Shown here piece by piece: positions 17,003 to 26,123 of a stretch of DNA of 64,000 nt; position 1 is the first letter of the stretch; every line of letters starts with the position of its first letter. Where the stretch lies: NCBI GenBank assembly GCA_012270975.1, contig JAAXHH010000141.1, forward strand, positions 655,089 to 719,088, written 5' to 3'. This DNA comes from Candidatus Latescibacterota bacterium (GTDB lineage Bacteria; JAAXHH01). The position numbers and the translations under genes are program-made. The notes beneath the pieces are model-generated. The model was not told where the DNA came from. It did no database searches and saw only the letters and a program-made list of their open reading frames with translations.

Positions 17003-18184
17003 ATGAAGCGCATCGCGATCCTGGGTTCGACGGGTTCCGTCGGAACGCAAACGCTGGATGTCATCGCGGCCTTCCCGGACCGGTATTCGGCCCACAGCCT
17101 GACGGCCAATACCCGGGTCGATCTGCTGGAGCGGCAGATCGCGCGTTTCCGTCCCCGCATGATCGCCCTGGCCGACGGGGGCAGGGCGGACAGGCTCGTC
17201 CGGGGCGCCGCCGGACTCGGCAGCGGCGCCGGCGCGCCGTCGATCCACACGGGCGTGGAAGGCCTGATCGAAGCCGTCACCCACCCCGACGTGGACCTGG
17301 TGATCAGCGCCCTTCCGGGGAGCGCGGGTCTCGTCCCCACGCTCAAAGCGATCGAAGCGGGCAAGACCATCGGACTGGCCAACAAGGAGATCCTGGTCAT
17401 GGCCGGGGAGGTCGTCATGGAATCGGCGCGGCGGAACGGCGTGGACATCCTGCCCGTGGACAGCGAGCATTGCGCGGTGCACCAGTGCCTCGCCGGGCAG
17501 GACCCGGACCGGATCGAGCGCGTGATCCTGACAGCCTCGGGCGGCCCCTTCCGCAACAGCGATCCGGCAGCGCTGACGCGGATTTCCACGACGGACGCGC
17601 TGAACCATCCCACGTGGAACATGGGACGCAAGGTCACCATCGATTCCGCGACGCTCATGAACAAGGGATTCGAGGTCATCGAGGCCCACTGGCTCTTCGG
17701 CCTCCCCGTGTCGAAAATCGACGTGGTGATCCATCCGCAGTCCATTATCCACTCCATGGTCGAGATGGTCGACGGTTCTTTGCTGGCGCAGATGGGTCCC
17801 ACCGACATGCGCATACCGATCCAGTATGCTCTCTCGTACCCGGAGCGCCTGGAAACCCCCTGGCCGCGATTCGACATCACGCGGAGCTGGTCCCTGACCC
17901 TGGATCCGCCCGATGAGGACACGTTTCCCTGCCTGGGGCTCGCCTACGAGGCCAGCCGCCGGGGAGCCACCGCGCCCACCGTGCTGAGTACGGCCGACGA
18001 AATGGCCGTAGAGGCCTTCCTGGACCACCGGATCGGGTTTACCGACATACCGGGCATCATCGCCGATGCCATGGACCGGCACGCGGCCGCGGCGGACGGC
18101 TCGGCACCCGTGACACTGGAATCCATCGTGGCGGCGGACCGGTGGACCAGGGCGTACTGCGGGAAAAAGTTGATTGCCGGGTGA
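17003..18184 (+). CDS. dxr: 1-deoxy-D-xylulose-5-phosphate reductoisomerase
   Basis: Second step of the MEP isoprenoid pathway, feeding UppS. 393 aa: ILGSTGSVGTQTLDVI (NADPH-binding), ANKEILVMAGE, PVDSEHCAVHQCL (metal-binding D/E), TASGGPFR, NHPTWNMGRKVTIDSATLMNKGFEVIEA and HPQSIIHSMVEM. The frame is open far upstream through cdsA, but that extension is a shadow; ATG 17003 after GGAGCG and the MKRIAILGSTG start define the gene. Confidence 0.97.
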   Translation: MKRIAILGSTGSVGTQTLDVIAAFPDRYSAHSLTANTRVDLLERQIARFRPRMIALADGGRADRLVRGAAGLGSGAGAPSIHTGVEGLIEAVTHPDVDLVISALPGSAGLVPTLKAIEAGKTIGLANKEILVMAGEVVMESARRNGVDILPVDSEHCAVHQCLAGQDPDRIERVILTASGGPFRNSDPAALTRISTTDALNHPTWNMGRKVTIDSATLMNKGFEVIEAHWLFGLPVSKIDVVIHPQSIIHSMVEMVDGSLLAQMGPTDMRIPIQYALSYPERLETPWPRFDITRSWSLTLDPPDEDTFPCLGLAYEASRRGATAPTVLSTADEMAVEAFLDHRIGFTDIPGIIADAMDRHAAAADGSAPVTLESIVAADRWTRAYCGKKLIAG

Positions 18185-18280
18185 AGGTGGCCGCCTGTAT
18201 ATTTCTGTGTCATGTTATCCGCCGCGCGAAGTGCGCGTCGAGGGTATGAGAAAAGGTAAGAAAAGAACGGAGTTTTCGGC

Positions 18281-19603
18281 ATGTTAACCACCGTGCTATC
18301 GGCGATTTTTGTCCTCGGGCTGCTGGTCTTCTTCCACGAGCTGGGCCACTTTCTGGCCGCCAAGCGCATGGGTATCCGGGTGGAGCGGTTCTCCCTCGGG
18401 TTTCCGCCCAAGATGATCGGCAAGACCATAGGAGACACCGAGTACTGTATCTCCTGGATTCCCCTGGGCGGCTACGTGAAAATGGCCGGAGAGCAACCCG
18501 ACCGCCAGTCGGAGGAGAAGGCTGGCGAGCCCTGGGAATTCCAGTCCAAGTCCGTAAGCGCGCGCGCCTTCGTCATCGCGGCGGGTCCCGGGGCGAATTT
18601 CGTCCTCGCCTTCGTTATTTTCTGGCTCTTCTACGTGACCATGGGCGTGATGCTCGTCGACACAACCACCGTCGGCCGGGTGGACAGCCGAAGCCCTTAC
18701 GCCGCGGCGGGATTGCAGGTCGGCGATGAGATACTCGAAATCGACCAGGCGCCCGTCGATACGTGGGAGGACGTCCAGCGGCAACTCGCGTCCGGCACGG
18801 CGGCGGCCGTTGCGCTGAAGGTGCGCCGGGAGGGACGGGACCGTACGGTTGAAGTGCGGTATGACGATACGGGCGCGGCGGAGCGGCTGGCCGGCCTGGA
18901 CTACTTTCGGGCGTCGGCCGTGAGCACGGTCATCCCGGATTCTCCGGCGGAGAAGGCCGGTCTGAGGCCCGGGGATGTCATCACTTCGGTAGGCGGCGTC
19001 CCGGTTACGCAGTGGTACGAGATGGTCGACCAGATCCGAGGCCGGCCGGGCATGGAAACCACGGTGTCCTGGACCCGGAACGGCCAATCTCACCAGGTGA
19101 GCATCGTCCCGAATACGGCCCAGGACCTGGACCGGGAGACCGGGGACGTCATCGATATCGGCCAGATCGGAATCACGCAGCAGGATCATGTGAAACGAAG
19201 TCCGATAGGGTTCGTTTCCTCCGTCGGCATGGCCGGAACGCAACTGGTCAACGTAACCTATACCATCCTTGGTTTCGTGAAGAAACTGGTCATGGGCCAG
19301 GTGTCCACCGATTCGGTGGGCGGTCCCATCGCCATCGCCCAGATGGCCGGAGACAGCGCCCGCCAGGGAGCGACCAGTCTCTTCAGTTTCATGGCTTTTC
19401 TGAGCATAAACCTCGCCATACTCAACCTGCTGCCCATACCCGCGCTGGACGGCGGCCAGCTGCTCATCCTGGGCGTCGAAAGCGTGCTGCGGCGGCCGAT
19501 TTCGCTCAGGTACCGGCTGGTTTGGCAGCAGGCGGGCATGGCCCTGCTGCTCCTGCTCATGGTGTTCGTGGTGTTCAACGACGTTACGCGGATCTTCCGG
19601 TAA
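18281..19603 (+). CDS. rseP: RIP metalloprotease RseP (site-2 protease)
   Basis: Intramembrane zinc protease that cleaves anti-sigma factors and signal-peptide remnants. Residues 1-30 hold the first membrane helix with HELGHFLAAKRMG (HExxH). Two PDZ domains follow, recognisable at AAAGLQVGDEILEIDQAPV and PAEKAGLRPGDVITSVGGVPV. The C-terminal helices contain the second zinc-ligand motif NLLPIPALDGGQL. 440 aa, normal length, in the conserved place after dxr. Confidence 0.96.
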   Translation: MLTTVLSAIFVLGLLVFFHELGHFLAAKRMGIRVERFSLGFPPKMIGKTIGDTEYCISWIPLGGYVKMAGEQPDRQSEEKAGEPWEFQSKSVSARAFVIAAGPGANFVLAFVIFWLFYVTMGVMLVDTTTVGRVDSRSPYAAAGLQVGDEILEIDQAPVDTWEDVQRQLASGTAAAVALKVRREGRDRTVEVRYDDTGAAERLAGLDYFRASAVSTVIPDSPAEKAGLRPGDVITSVGGVPVTQWYEMVDQIRGRPGMETTVSWTRNGQSHQVSIVPNTAQDLDRETGDVIDIGQIGITQQDHVKRSPIGFVSSVGMAGTQLVNVTYTILGFVKKLVMGQVSTDSVGGPIAIAQMAGDSARQGATSLFSFMAFLSINLAILNLLPIPALDGGQLLILGVESVLRRPISLRYRLVWQQAGMALLLLLMVFVVFNDVTRIFR

Positions 19604-19610
19604 ACACGTG

Positions 19611-21941
19611 ATGACAGATGCGAACATGACGGCGAAAAGCCGAACGGCCGCAAGAACCGCGGCCTGGGGAATCCTGCTGATCTGCGTGGTGATGGCCGAC
19701 ATCCATTCCCCCCGTCACGCCCTCGGCCAGGTGAACCGCGCCAAGGCCCTGGAGTACTACGCCCAGGGCGGCCTCTACGACGCGCAGAACGACCCGGCCA
19801 ACGCGATCAAGTCCTATCTGCAGGCCCTCGAGTACGACCCGACCTCCGCCGACATCCATACTGCGCTGGCCGTGGACTATTACCGCGTGAACCAACGCGA
19901 CGAGGCGCAGCAGCACGCCCGGAAGGCGGTGGAACTGGATTCGACGGCAACGGACGCCTGGATCGTACTGGGAAAGTACAACGCCGACCTGGGCAGGTAC
20001 GTGCCGGCCCGGGCCGCGTTCGAGCGGGTCGTCACGCTGGAACCGGGAAACATCGAAGCACACATCGCCCTGTCGCAGTTGGCGGAACGCCTGAATGACG
20101 GAGAAGCCGCCCTTCGGGCGCTGGAATCGGTGAGCCGCCTGGCGCCCCGTAACGCCGAATTCCATTTCCGGCTGGCCGACGCCTACCGGAAGCGGGAGAT
20201 GTACGACAAGGCGGTCATCGAGTTGCGGAAGGTCCTCGACGACTATCCGGACTCGATCCCCGCGCGGGTGGCCCTGACGGAGATATACGAGTTCACGGGG
20301 CAGTGGAACCGGGCCGTGGCCATGTACAGGGAAATCATCGCCCTGGGGCCCGACCGGGAAGCCGCCCTGAGACACCGGCTCGCGCGGATCCTGCTGTTTC
20401 TCGGCAGACCCGACGAAGCGGCCGCCGAATACCGTCTGCTGCTCGAGTCCAACCGGACGTCCCCGGCGCTATGGGCGGAACTGGGCGACGCGCACCGGGC
20501 CGGCGGCCAGGCCGATCAGGCGCTGGCCGTCCTGCGTGAGGGCCTTGAAGTTCACCCGAATTCGTCGGAAATCCTGGGAGCCCTTGGAGAAGTGCTGCTC
20601 AGCCAGGACAGGCCGGAAGAAGCCGTGGATCCGCTGACGAAGGCCGCCTCGTTGAACGGGGAGGAATCTAAACACTGGATCAACCTCGGCCGGGCGCATC
20701 AGGCGACCGGGAACCCGGAACAGGCCGTGAACACGCTGAAGGAAGGCCTGCGCGCCATGGGAGAAAACCCCGCTCTTTTCCTGCACCTCGGATTCGTCTA
20801 CCAGGAATCCGGCGACCATCCTCTTGCCGTCGCCGCCTTCAGATCGGCCATACGGGTGGATCCCGGCCATGGGCGAAGCCGGATAGCGCTGGGATACGCC
20901 CTCATCGAACAGGGCATGTTGCAGGATGGGATCGCCGCACTGAAAGAAGGCGTGGAGTCGCTGCCGGACGACGTCACACTTCGCCTGAACCTGGCCAACA
21001 TCTACCTGGAAAACGAAATGTACAACCAGTCCATCGACCAGGCTCAGAAGAGTATCGGGATAAACCGCCACGATCCCCGGGGATGGATCAGCCTGAGCCT
21101 GGCCTATATGCGGCAGGACCGGCACGAACAGGCGGAGCGCGTGCTCAGCCAGGCCCTGTCGCTCCTGCCGGAGATTCCCGAACTCCACCTGTACCTCGGC
21201 GTCAGCTACCTGGCTCGCGATTCATTCGACCAGGCGGGGACGCATTTTCGCAAGGTCGTGGACCTCAATCCTGAAGACGGGCGGGGATGGCTGAACCTTG
21301 GCCTGGTACACCTGCGCCAGGAAGACTTCGAAGGCGGCATCCAGGTCTTTCGCGACGGTCTTGAAATCGACCCGGAGAACCCGGAACTGTGGTTCTATCT
21401 CGGCTACGCCCACACGGAGCAGGAGAAATACGAGGAAGCCATCGAGATCACGGAACAGGCGGTGGAGCGTTTCCAGGCCCATCACCGTCTCCATTTCCTG
21501 CTCGCGCAGAACTACGACCAGTCGGGCCAGTTCGAGAAGGCCGTGGCCACCTTCGAGACGGCCCTGGCCATCGATCCCGACGACATCTACACCTTGAACT
21601 ACCTGGGATACATCCTGGCCGACAAGGGCCTGCGGCTGGACGAAGCCAAGGTGATGATCGAGAAAGCTCTTGAGCAGAGCCCGGAAAACGGCGCCTTCCT
21701 GGATAGCCTGGGATGGGTATACTTCAGGCTGGGCGACTACCGGAAAGCGCGGTTCTACGTGGAAAAAGCCCTCCAGTTCGAAGACACGAGCGCCACCGTG
21801 CACGATCATCTCGGGGACATCTACAGCCGGCTCGGCATGAAGAAAAGCGCCATCCGCTACTGGGAACGCGCCCTCGAGATGGAAGACGTGACCCCCGAGG
21901 AATCCGAAGAGATCCTGCAGAAACTTCAAGATGCCAGGTAA
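19611..21941 (+). CDS. Large tetratricopeptide-repeat protein, probably exported
   Basis: A hydrophobic segment near residues 20-30 (AWGILLICVVMADI) ending before GQVNRA looks like a signal peptide or anchor. The rest is a continuous array of about 20 TPR units of 34 aa with the W/L-G-A/Y-A-P spacing (e.g. AWIVLGKYNADLGRYVPARAAFERVVTLEPGN). TPR arrays mediate protein-protein contacts; no catalytic domain is seen. ATG 19611 directly follows the possible GTG 19608; ATG 19626 also fits. It overlaps the following lipoprotein gene by 11 bp, suggesting a common envelope role. Confidence 0.85.
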   Translation: MTDANMTAKSRTAARTAAWGILLICVVMADIHSPRHALGQVNRAKALEYYAQGGLYDAQNDPANAIKSYLQALEYDPTSADIHTALAVDYYRVNQRDEAQQHARKAVELDSTATDAWIVLGKYNADLGRYVPARAAFERVVTLEPGNIEAHIALSQLAERLNDGEAALRALESVSRLAPRNAEFHFRLADAYRKREMYDKAVIELRKVLDDYPDSIPARVALTEIYEFTGQWNRAVAMYREIIALGPDREAALRHRLARILLFLGRPDEAAAEYRLLLESNRTSPALWAELGDAHRAGGQADQALAVLREGLEVHPNSSEILGALGEVLLSQDRPEEAVDPLTKAASLNGEESKHWINLGRAHQATGNPEQAVNTLKEGLRAMGENPALFLHLGFVYQESGDHPLAVAAFRSAIRVDPGHGRSRIALGYALIEQGMLQDGIAALKEGVESLPDDVTLRLNLANIYLENEMYNQSIDQAQKSIGINRHDPRGWISLSLAYMRQDRHEQAERVLSQALSLLPEIPELHLYLGVSYLARDSFDQAGTHFRKVVDLNPEDGRGWLNLGLVHLRQEDFEGGIQVFRDGLEIDPENPELWFYLGYAHTEQEKYEEAIEITEQAVERFQAHHRLHFLLAQNYDQSGQFEKAVATFETALAIDPDDIYTLNYLGYILADKGLRLDEAKVMIEKALEQSPENGAFLDSLGWVYFRLGDYRKARFYVEKALQFEDTSATVHDHLGDIYSRLGMKKSAIRYWERALEMEDVTPEESEEILQKLQDAR

Positions 21942-22824
21942 AACAGCCGGTCCTGCCCGTTCCGGCCGGGGCTGGCGGATCTGGATATTCGCCTGCGCCG
22001 GTCTGCTGTTGCTTTCCTGCCGGCCTCCACATTCCGTATCTGATCCTCCCCTGCCGGTTGAATTGCTGTTGCAACAGATCGATGCGGCCGCGGCGCGCCT
22101 GCGGGATTTTAGAGGCAGCGCGAGCATCGAGACTTCATTCGAAGGCCGGCGAGGCCGGGCGTCGCTTCGGATCCGGTACCTCAGTCCCGCACGATTCCGC
22201 ATCGACGTACACGGCACCCTGTTCCAGGTGCTGGCAGTCCTCCTCATCCATGACCGCCGGGTACGGCTGTACCTGCCCCGGGAAAACACCGTCTTCGAAG
22301 GGGATCTCGAAACGAGGGACACCCCCATACCGGGGCTGGACCTGACCCTGGAGGACATACGCGCCGCCGTAACCGGCGCCATCGAACCCGGCAGATACAC
22401 CGGGATGCAGATTGTCGAATACCGCCACGACGGAGGGACGGCAACCGTTACGCTGCAGGAAGGCGGGGTCAGCCGGTCGCTGTGGATCGACACCGAAAGA
22501 GCGACGATCACCCGGGAGGCCTGGGAATCGTCGGCGAGCGGGGATTCCGTGGTACGGACGTTCGGACGTTTTCAGAAACGCAACGGGATCTGGAGACCTG
22601 GATCGGTCCGCATGACGCGGAGCGGGGGGATGCCCGGCGCCATGGAACTGACGTACAGGACACAGTCGGTCAACCGGGGGCTGAGACCCGCGGACATCGA
22701 CGTGCGTCTGCCGGCGACGGTCATTCGCCGTCCGCTGGAGGAAGCGGCACCCGTGCTCGAGACCATGGACGAAGCTTCGTTTCCCGGAGCGCGGCGAGCG
22801 CGTTTCTCCTTGAACGGCAAGTGA
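21931..22824 (+). CDS. Lipoprotein with LolA/LolB-like (DUF4292-type) fold
   Basis: 297 aa. The N-terminal hydrophobic stretch ends in a lipobox, LLLLSC (about residue 30), so it should be a lipoprotein. The following region (LRDFRGSASIETSFEGRRGRASLRIRYLSPARFRIDV) has the alternating-strand pattern of LolA/LolB/DUF4292 lipid-binding proteins of FCB-type diderms. Its start lies inside the end of the TPR gene, so the two are translationally coupled. Family assignment is by pattern only; an outer-membrane biogenesis role is inferred. Confidence 0.7.
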   Translation: MPGKTAGPARSGRGWRIWIFACAGLLLLSCRPPHSVSDPPLPVELLLQQIDAAAARLRDFRGSASIETSFEGRRGRASLRIRYLSPARFRIDVHGTLFQVLAVLLIHDRRVRLYLPRENTVFEGDLETRDTPIPGLDLTLEDIRAAVTGAIEPGRYTGMQIVEYRHDGGTATVTLQEGGVSRSLWIDTERATITREAWESSASGDSVVRTFGRFQKRNGIWRPGSVRMTRSGGMPGAMELTYRTQSVNRGLRPADIDVRLPATVIRRPLEEAAPVLETMDEASFPGARRARFSLNGK

Positions 22825-22900
22825 TTTACGGCGGCGGGTCGCAGAGCGGAGCCGCCTCCCGAATCCTCGCCGTACAGTCCTCGGATCTCAGACAAATCCC

Positions 22901-22930
22901 TTGACAGTAGCCCGGCGCGGCGTCTATATT
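22901..22930 (+). promoter_or_regulatory. Promoter of tRNA-His
   Basis: TTGACA (22901-22906), 18-nt spacer, TATATT (22925-22930), about 24 bp before the mature tRNA 5' end. Confidence 0.8.
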
Positions 22931-22952
22931 GCTTGCTCCATTTGGAGTCGAT

Positions 22953-23027
22953 GGTGGGCATAGCTCAGTTGGTTAGAGCGCTAGACTGTGGCTCTGGAGG
23001 TCGCGGGTTCGAATCCCGTTGCCCACC
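22953..23027 (+). tRNA. tRNA-His (GTG)
   Basis: Complete cloverleaf: acceptor GTGGGCA/TGCCCAC, D arm with AGTTGGTTAGA, anticodon stem CTAGA/TCTGG around loop CTGTGGC (anticodon GTG at 22988-22990), T arm GCGGG-TTCGAAT-CCCGT. The extra G-1 (22953) opposite discriminator C73 (23027) is the histidine identity element. The 3' CCA is not encoded. Confidence 0.97.
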
Positions 23028-23144
23028 CTGTAGCCGGGATGCATTCCTCCCGGTCCAAGGTATACTGATGCGCGTTTCATAAGCCGTTCAGACCGGTAAT
23101 GCGGATCAGCCGATGCAGCGGGTAAAGGAGACCAGCCGAAACCT

Positions 23145-23702
23145 ATGGTAAACGCGACAGACCTGCGCACCGGTATGACCATCAGGATTGACGGGTCCAT
23201 CTACCTCATCACGGGCTGCGAGCACATCAAGCCCGGGAAGGGTACGGCCTTCTCGCGCACCCGTCTGAAGCATATTCACACCGGTTCCGTGATCGACAAG
23301 ACGTACAAAGCCTCGGACAAGCTGGAAGACGTGCGGGTGGAACGCCGCAAGGCCCAGTTCCAGTACACCGACGGCGACATGTATTACATGATGGACCTGG
23401 AGACCTACGAACAGGTACCCGTCGGTACGGCGATCATCGGGGACAACAGGGATTATATGAAGGACAGCATGACACTCGAGCTGCTCACCGCGGACCAGGG
23501 CGTCGTGGGCATCGAGATGCCGAATTTCATCGAGCTGGAAGTGACGCAGACCGACCCGGGTATCCGCGGCGATACCGCGACCGGCGGCACCAAGCCGGCC
23601 ACGCTCGAGAGCGGCGCCGTGGTACAGGTGCCGCTGTTCATCAACCCGGGCGACGTGTTGCGCATTGATACGCGGTCCCGCGAATACGTGGAGCGCGTGT
23701 AA
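23145..23702 (+). CDS. efp: Elongation factor P
   Basis: 185 aa; relieves ribosome stalling at polyproline. Three beta-barrel domains. The modification loop reads EHIKPGKGTAF with Lys32 at the tip, which in other bacteria is lysylated or otherwise modified. The last domain holds the EFP signature region around ATGGTKPATLESGAVVQVPLFINPGD. AAGGAG (23127-23132) lies 12 nt upstream. First gene of efp-accB-accC, a frequent bacterial arrangement. Confidence 0.97.
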   Translation: MVNATDLRTGMTIRIDGSIYLITGCEHIKPGKGTAFSRTRLKHIHTGSVIDKTYKASDKLEDVRVERRKAQFQYTDGDMYYMMDLETYEQVPVGTAIIGDNRDYMKDSMTLELLTADQGVVGIEMPNFIELEVTQTDPGIRGDTATGGTKPATLESGAVVQVPLFINPGDVLRIDTRSREYVERV

Positions 23703-23723
23703 CCGCCCTCCGAGGAGCCTGTC

Positions 23724-24191
23724 ATGGGAATCGATGAGGTGCTTAAGCTGATCGAATCGCTGCGGGATACGGACATCCAGGAAGTCGAGGTGGCCGAGGG
23801 CGACCGGAAGATCCGGATCGTTCGCATGACGCCCGGCACGACCGCGGCGGCGGCCCCAGCGCCTGCGGCGGACCCGCTCGCGGCGGCCGCCGTGCCGCCC
23901 GCGGAAAGCGTGTCGTCGGACAATGGGCCGGCAACCGCTGCCGACAGTACTTATGTCGAGGTGAACTCGCCCATGGTGGGTACGTTTTACCGGGCGCCCG
24001 AGCCCGACACCGAGCCCTTCGTTCAGGAGCAGGACCGGATCAGCACCGGCCAGCAGCTGTGCATCATCGAAGCCATGAAACTGATGAACCCCATCCAGTC
24101 CGAATTGAACGGGCGCGTGATGGCCATCCTGGTGGAAGACGCCCAGCCCGTCGAGTACGGCCAACCGTTGTTTCTGATCGAACCGGCATAG
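23724..24191 (+). CDS. accB: Biotin carboxyl carrier protein of acetyl-CoA carboxylase
   Basis: 155 aa. The N-terminus has the AccB pattern (EVEVAEGDRKIRIVR), followed by an Ala/Pro-rich flexible linker and the biotinyl domain (NSPMVGTFYRAPEPDTEPF...) with the biotinylation motif EAMKLMN. The Lys is the BirA target; birA lies at 3269. 21 bp after efp and 6 bp before accC. Confidence 0.97.
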   Translation: MGIDEVLKLIESLRDTDIQEVEVAEGDRKIRIVRMTPGTTAAAAPAPAADPLAAAAVPPAESVSSDNGPATAADSTYVEVNSPMVGTFYRAPEPDTEPFVQEQDRISTGQQLCIIEAMKLMNPIQSELNGRVMAILVEDAQPVEYGQPLFLIEPA

Positions 24192-24197
24192 GCAGCG

Positions 24198-25544
24198 ATG
24201 TTTCAGAAGATCCTCATCGCCAACCGCGGCGAGATCGCCCTGCGTATCATCCGCTCGTGCAAAGAGTTGAACATCGCGACGGTGGCCGTCCACTCCGAAA
24301 CGGACCAGGACTCCCTCCACGTCCGCTTCGCCGACGAGGCGGTCTGCATCGGCAGCAACTCGCCCAACGACAGCTATCTGAGCATACCCCGCATCATCAG
24401 CGCGGCGGAGATCATGAACGCCGACGCCGTGCACCCCGGTTACGGGTTCCTGTCCGAAAACCCCCACTTCGCCGAAGTCTGCGAATCCTGCGACATTGCC
24501 TTCATCGGACCGCCGTCCAGGGCCATCCGCCTCATGGGCGACAAGGCCGAAGCGCGTAAGACGGTGGCGGCGTCTGAAGTCCCCACCATTCCGGGCACGG
24601 AAGACACCGTCGCCGACGAAGACGCCGCGGCGGAAGCCTCCCAGGAGATCGGGTTTCCCCTGGTGATCAAGGCCTCCGCCGGCGGAGGCGGGCGGGGTAT
24701 CCGCATCGTCCGCGACGCGGACGAGTTGCGCGAAGCCTTCCGCCTGGCTTCGCGCGAGGCCCAGAACGCCTTCAACAACCCCGCCCTGTACCTGGAAAGG
24801 TATATTGAAAAGGCCCGGCACATCGAGGTGCAGGTCCTGGGCGATCGCCACGGCCAGGTCGTCCACCTCGGCGAGCGGGACTGTTCGATCCAGCGGCGCC
24901 GGCAGAAGCTCATCGAAGAGTCGCCGTCCCCCTTTGTCGACGACGACCTGCGTTCCGGGCTGGGAGAGGCCGCCCTGCGCGCGGCGCGGGCGATCGACTA
25001 CGAGAACGCGGGCACCGTCGAGTTCCTCGTGACCGAGGACCGCCAGTTCTATTTCATGGAAATGAACACGCGCATCCAGGTGGAACACCCCGTGACGGAA
25101 ATGGTCGTTTCACAGGACCTCGTAAAGGAACAGATCCGCGTTGCCTCGGGCAGTCCCCTGGGTTTCGCGCAGGAAGACGTGCAGTTGCGCGGACACGCCA
25201 TCGAATGCCGGATCAACGCCGAGGACCCGGACCGGAATTTCATGCCCTCGACGGGCGAGATCACCAGTTTCCACACGCCGGGCGGATACGGGGTGCGGGT
25301 GGACAGCCACGTGTACGCCCAGTACGTCGTCACGCCGTTCTACGACTCCATGCTGGCTAAGCTGATCGTCTGGGGAAGGGACCGGGAAGAAGCGCTGACG
25401 CGCGCCGAGCGGGCCCTGGACGAATTCATCGTCGAAGGTATCAACACGACGATCCCGTTCCACCAGTTCATGTTGAAGCATCCGACCTTCCGTTCCGGGA
25501 AGGCGGATACGGCTTTCGTTGAATCGATGACCCCGTCAAGTTGA
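24198..25544 (+). CDS. accC: Biotin carboxylase subunit of acetyl-CoA carboxylase
   Basis: 448 aa ATP-grasp enzyme that carboxylates biotin on AccB. Landmarks: [34 protein letters not shown], the glycine-rich ATP loop [53 protein letters not shown] and [13 protein letters not shown]. Full length. accA/accD are not in the window. Confidence 0.98.
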   Translation: MFQKILIANRGEIALRIIRSCKELNIATVAVHSETDQDSLHVRFADEAVCIGSNSPNDSYLSIPRIISAAEIMNADAVHPGYGFLSENPHFAEVCESCDIAFIGPPSRAIRLMGDKAEARKTVAASEVPTIPGTEDTVADEDAAAEASQEIGFPLVIKASAGGGGRGIRIVRDADELREAFRLASREAQNAFNNPALYLERYIEKARHIEVQVLGDRHGQVVHLGERDCSIQRRRQKLIEESPSPFVDDDLRSGLGEAALRAARAIDYENAGTVEFLVTEDRQFYFMEMNTRIQVEHPVTEMVVSQDLVKEQIRVASGSPLGFAQEDVQLRGHAIECRINAEDPDRNFMPSTGEITSFHTPGGYGVRVDSHVYAQYVVTPFYDSMLAKLIVWGRDREEALTRAERALDEFIVEGINTTIPFHQFMLKHPTFRSGKADTAFVESMTPSS

Positions 25545-25608
25545 AGATATGACCGGCCGCGCGGGTCCGGAGGCATGACACGGACCGAAGCGCCGGAGAA
25601 AGGACCGC

Positions 25609-25989
25609 ATGGAAACGCCCGAAGATCTCCGCTATTCGACCGAGCACGAATGGGTGCGCCTGGAGGGGGAAATCGCCACCGTCGGCATCACGGACTTCGC
25701 CCAGTCCGAACTCGGCGATATCGTCTTCGTGGAACTGCCTTCGGAAGGCGACAGCGTGGCCGAGATGGGCGTCTTCGGGGCCGTGGAGGCGGTGAAGACC
25801 GTGTCGGATCTCTACAGCCCGCTGGGCGGTACGGTAACGGAAGTGAACGACGACCTGGAAGACAACCCCGAAGCGGTCAACCAGGATCCCTACGGGGACG
25901 GATGGATGATCAAGCTCCAGGTGGACGACGCGGGCGTCTTCACCAGCCTGATGACCGCCGCGGACTACCGCTCCTTCACAGGCGCCTGA
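25609..25989 (+). CDS. gcvH: Glycine cleavage system H protein
   Basis: Lipoyl carrier of the glycine cleavage system, 126 aa. YSTEHEWVRLEGEIATVGITDFAQSELGDIVFVELPSEGD and the lipoylation site GAVEAVKTVSDLYSPLGG (Lys) are canonical. Followed by gcvPA and gcvPB; gcvT is absent here. The 3' end of the gene is duplicated downstream. Confidence 0.97.
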   Translation: METPEDLRYSTEHEWVRLEGEIATVGITDFAQSELGDIVFVELPSEGDSVAEMGVFGAVEAVKTVSDLYSPLGGTVTEVNDDLEDNPEAVNQDPYGDGWMIKLQVDDAGVFTSLMTAADYRSFTGA

Positions 25990-26096
25990 GGCGGCCACGG
26001 ATAAACGATCCTTTGCCGGCCCGATGACCGCCGCGGACTAGCGTTTCTTCACCGAAGCCTGAGGCGGCCGCGATCGAACGGTCCTTCGCCGGCGTT
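25951..26096 (+). repeat. 73-bp tandem duplication of the gcvH 3' end
   Basis: The segment starting ATGACCGCCGCGGACTA at 25951 (last codons of gcvH, stop and flank) is repeated from 26024 with about 80% identity. The second copy gained an in-frame TAG, and its tail (GGTCCTTCGCCGGC) matches the first copy's ATCCTTTGCCGGC. It fills the gcvH-gcvPA gap. Confidence 0.88.
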
Positions 26097-26123
26097 TGAG
26101 AGGCCGGCCCCTGCGGAGAATTC

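Noticed and set aside
23106-25088. Minus-strand 660-codon open frame opposite efp-accB-accC
   Set aside because: The plus-strand genes are certain; this is a shadow without a Shine-Dalgarno or motifs.
25545-25608. Glycine riboswitch before gcvH
   Set aside because: The gap is only 64 nt and lacks the conserved aptamer core.
25951-26096. Possible CRISPR-like repeat
   Set aside because: Only two diverged 73-bp units without spacers; it is a duplication of the gcvH end.
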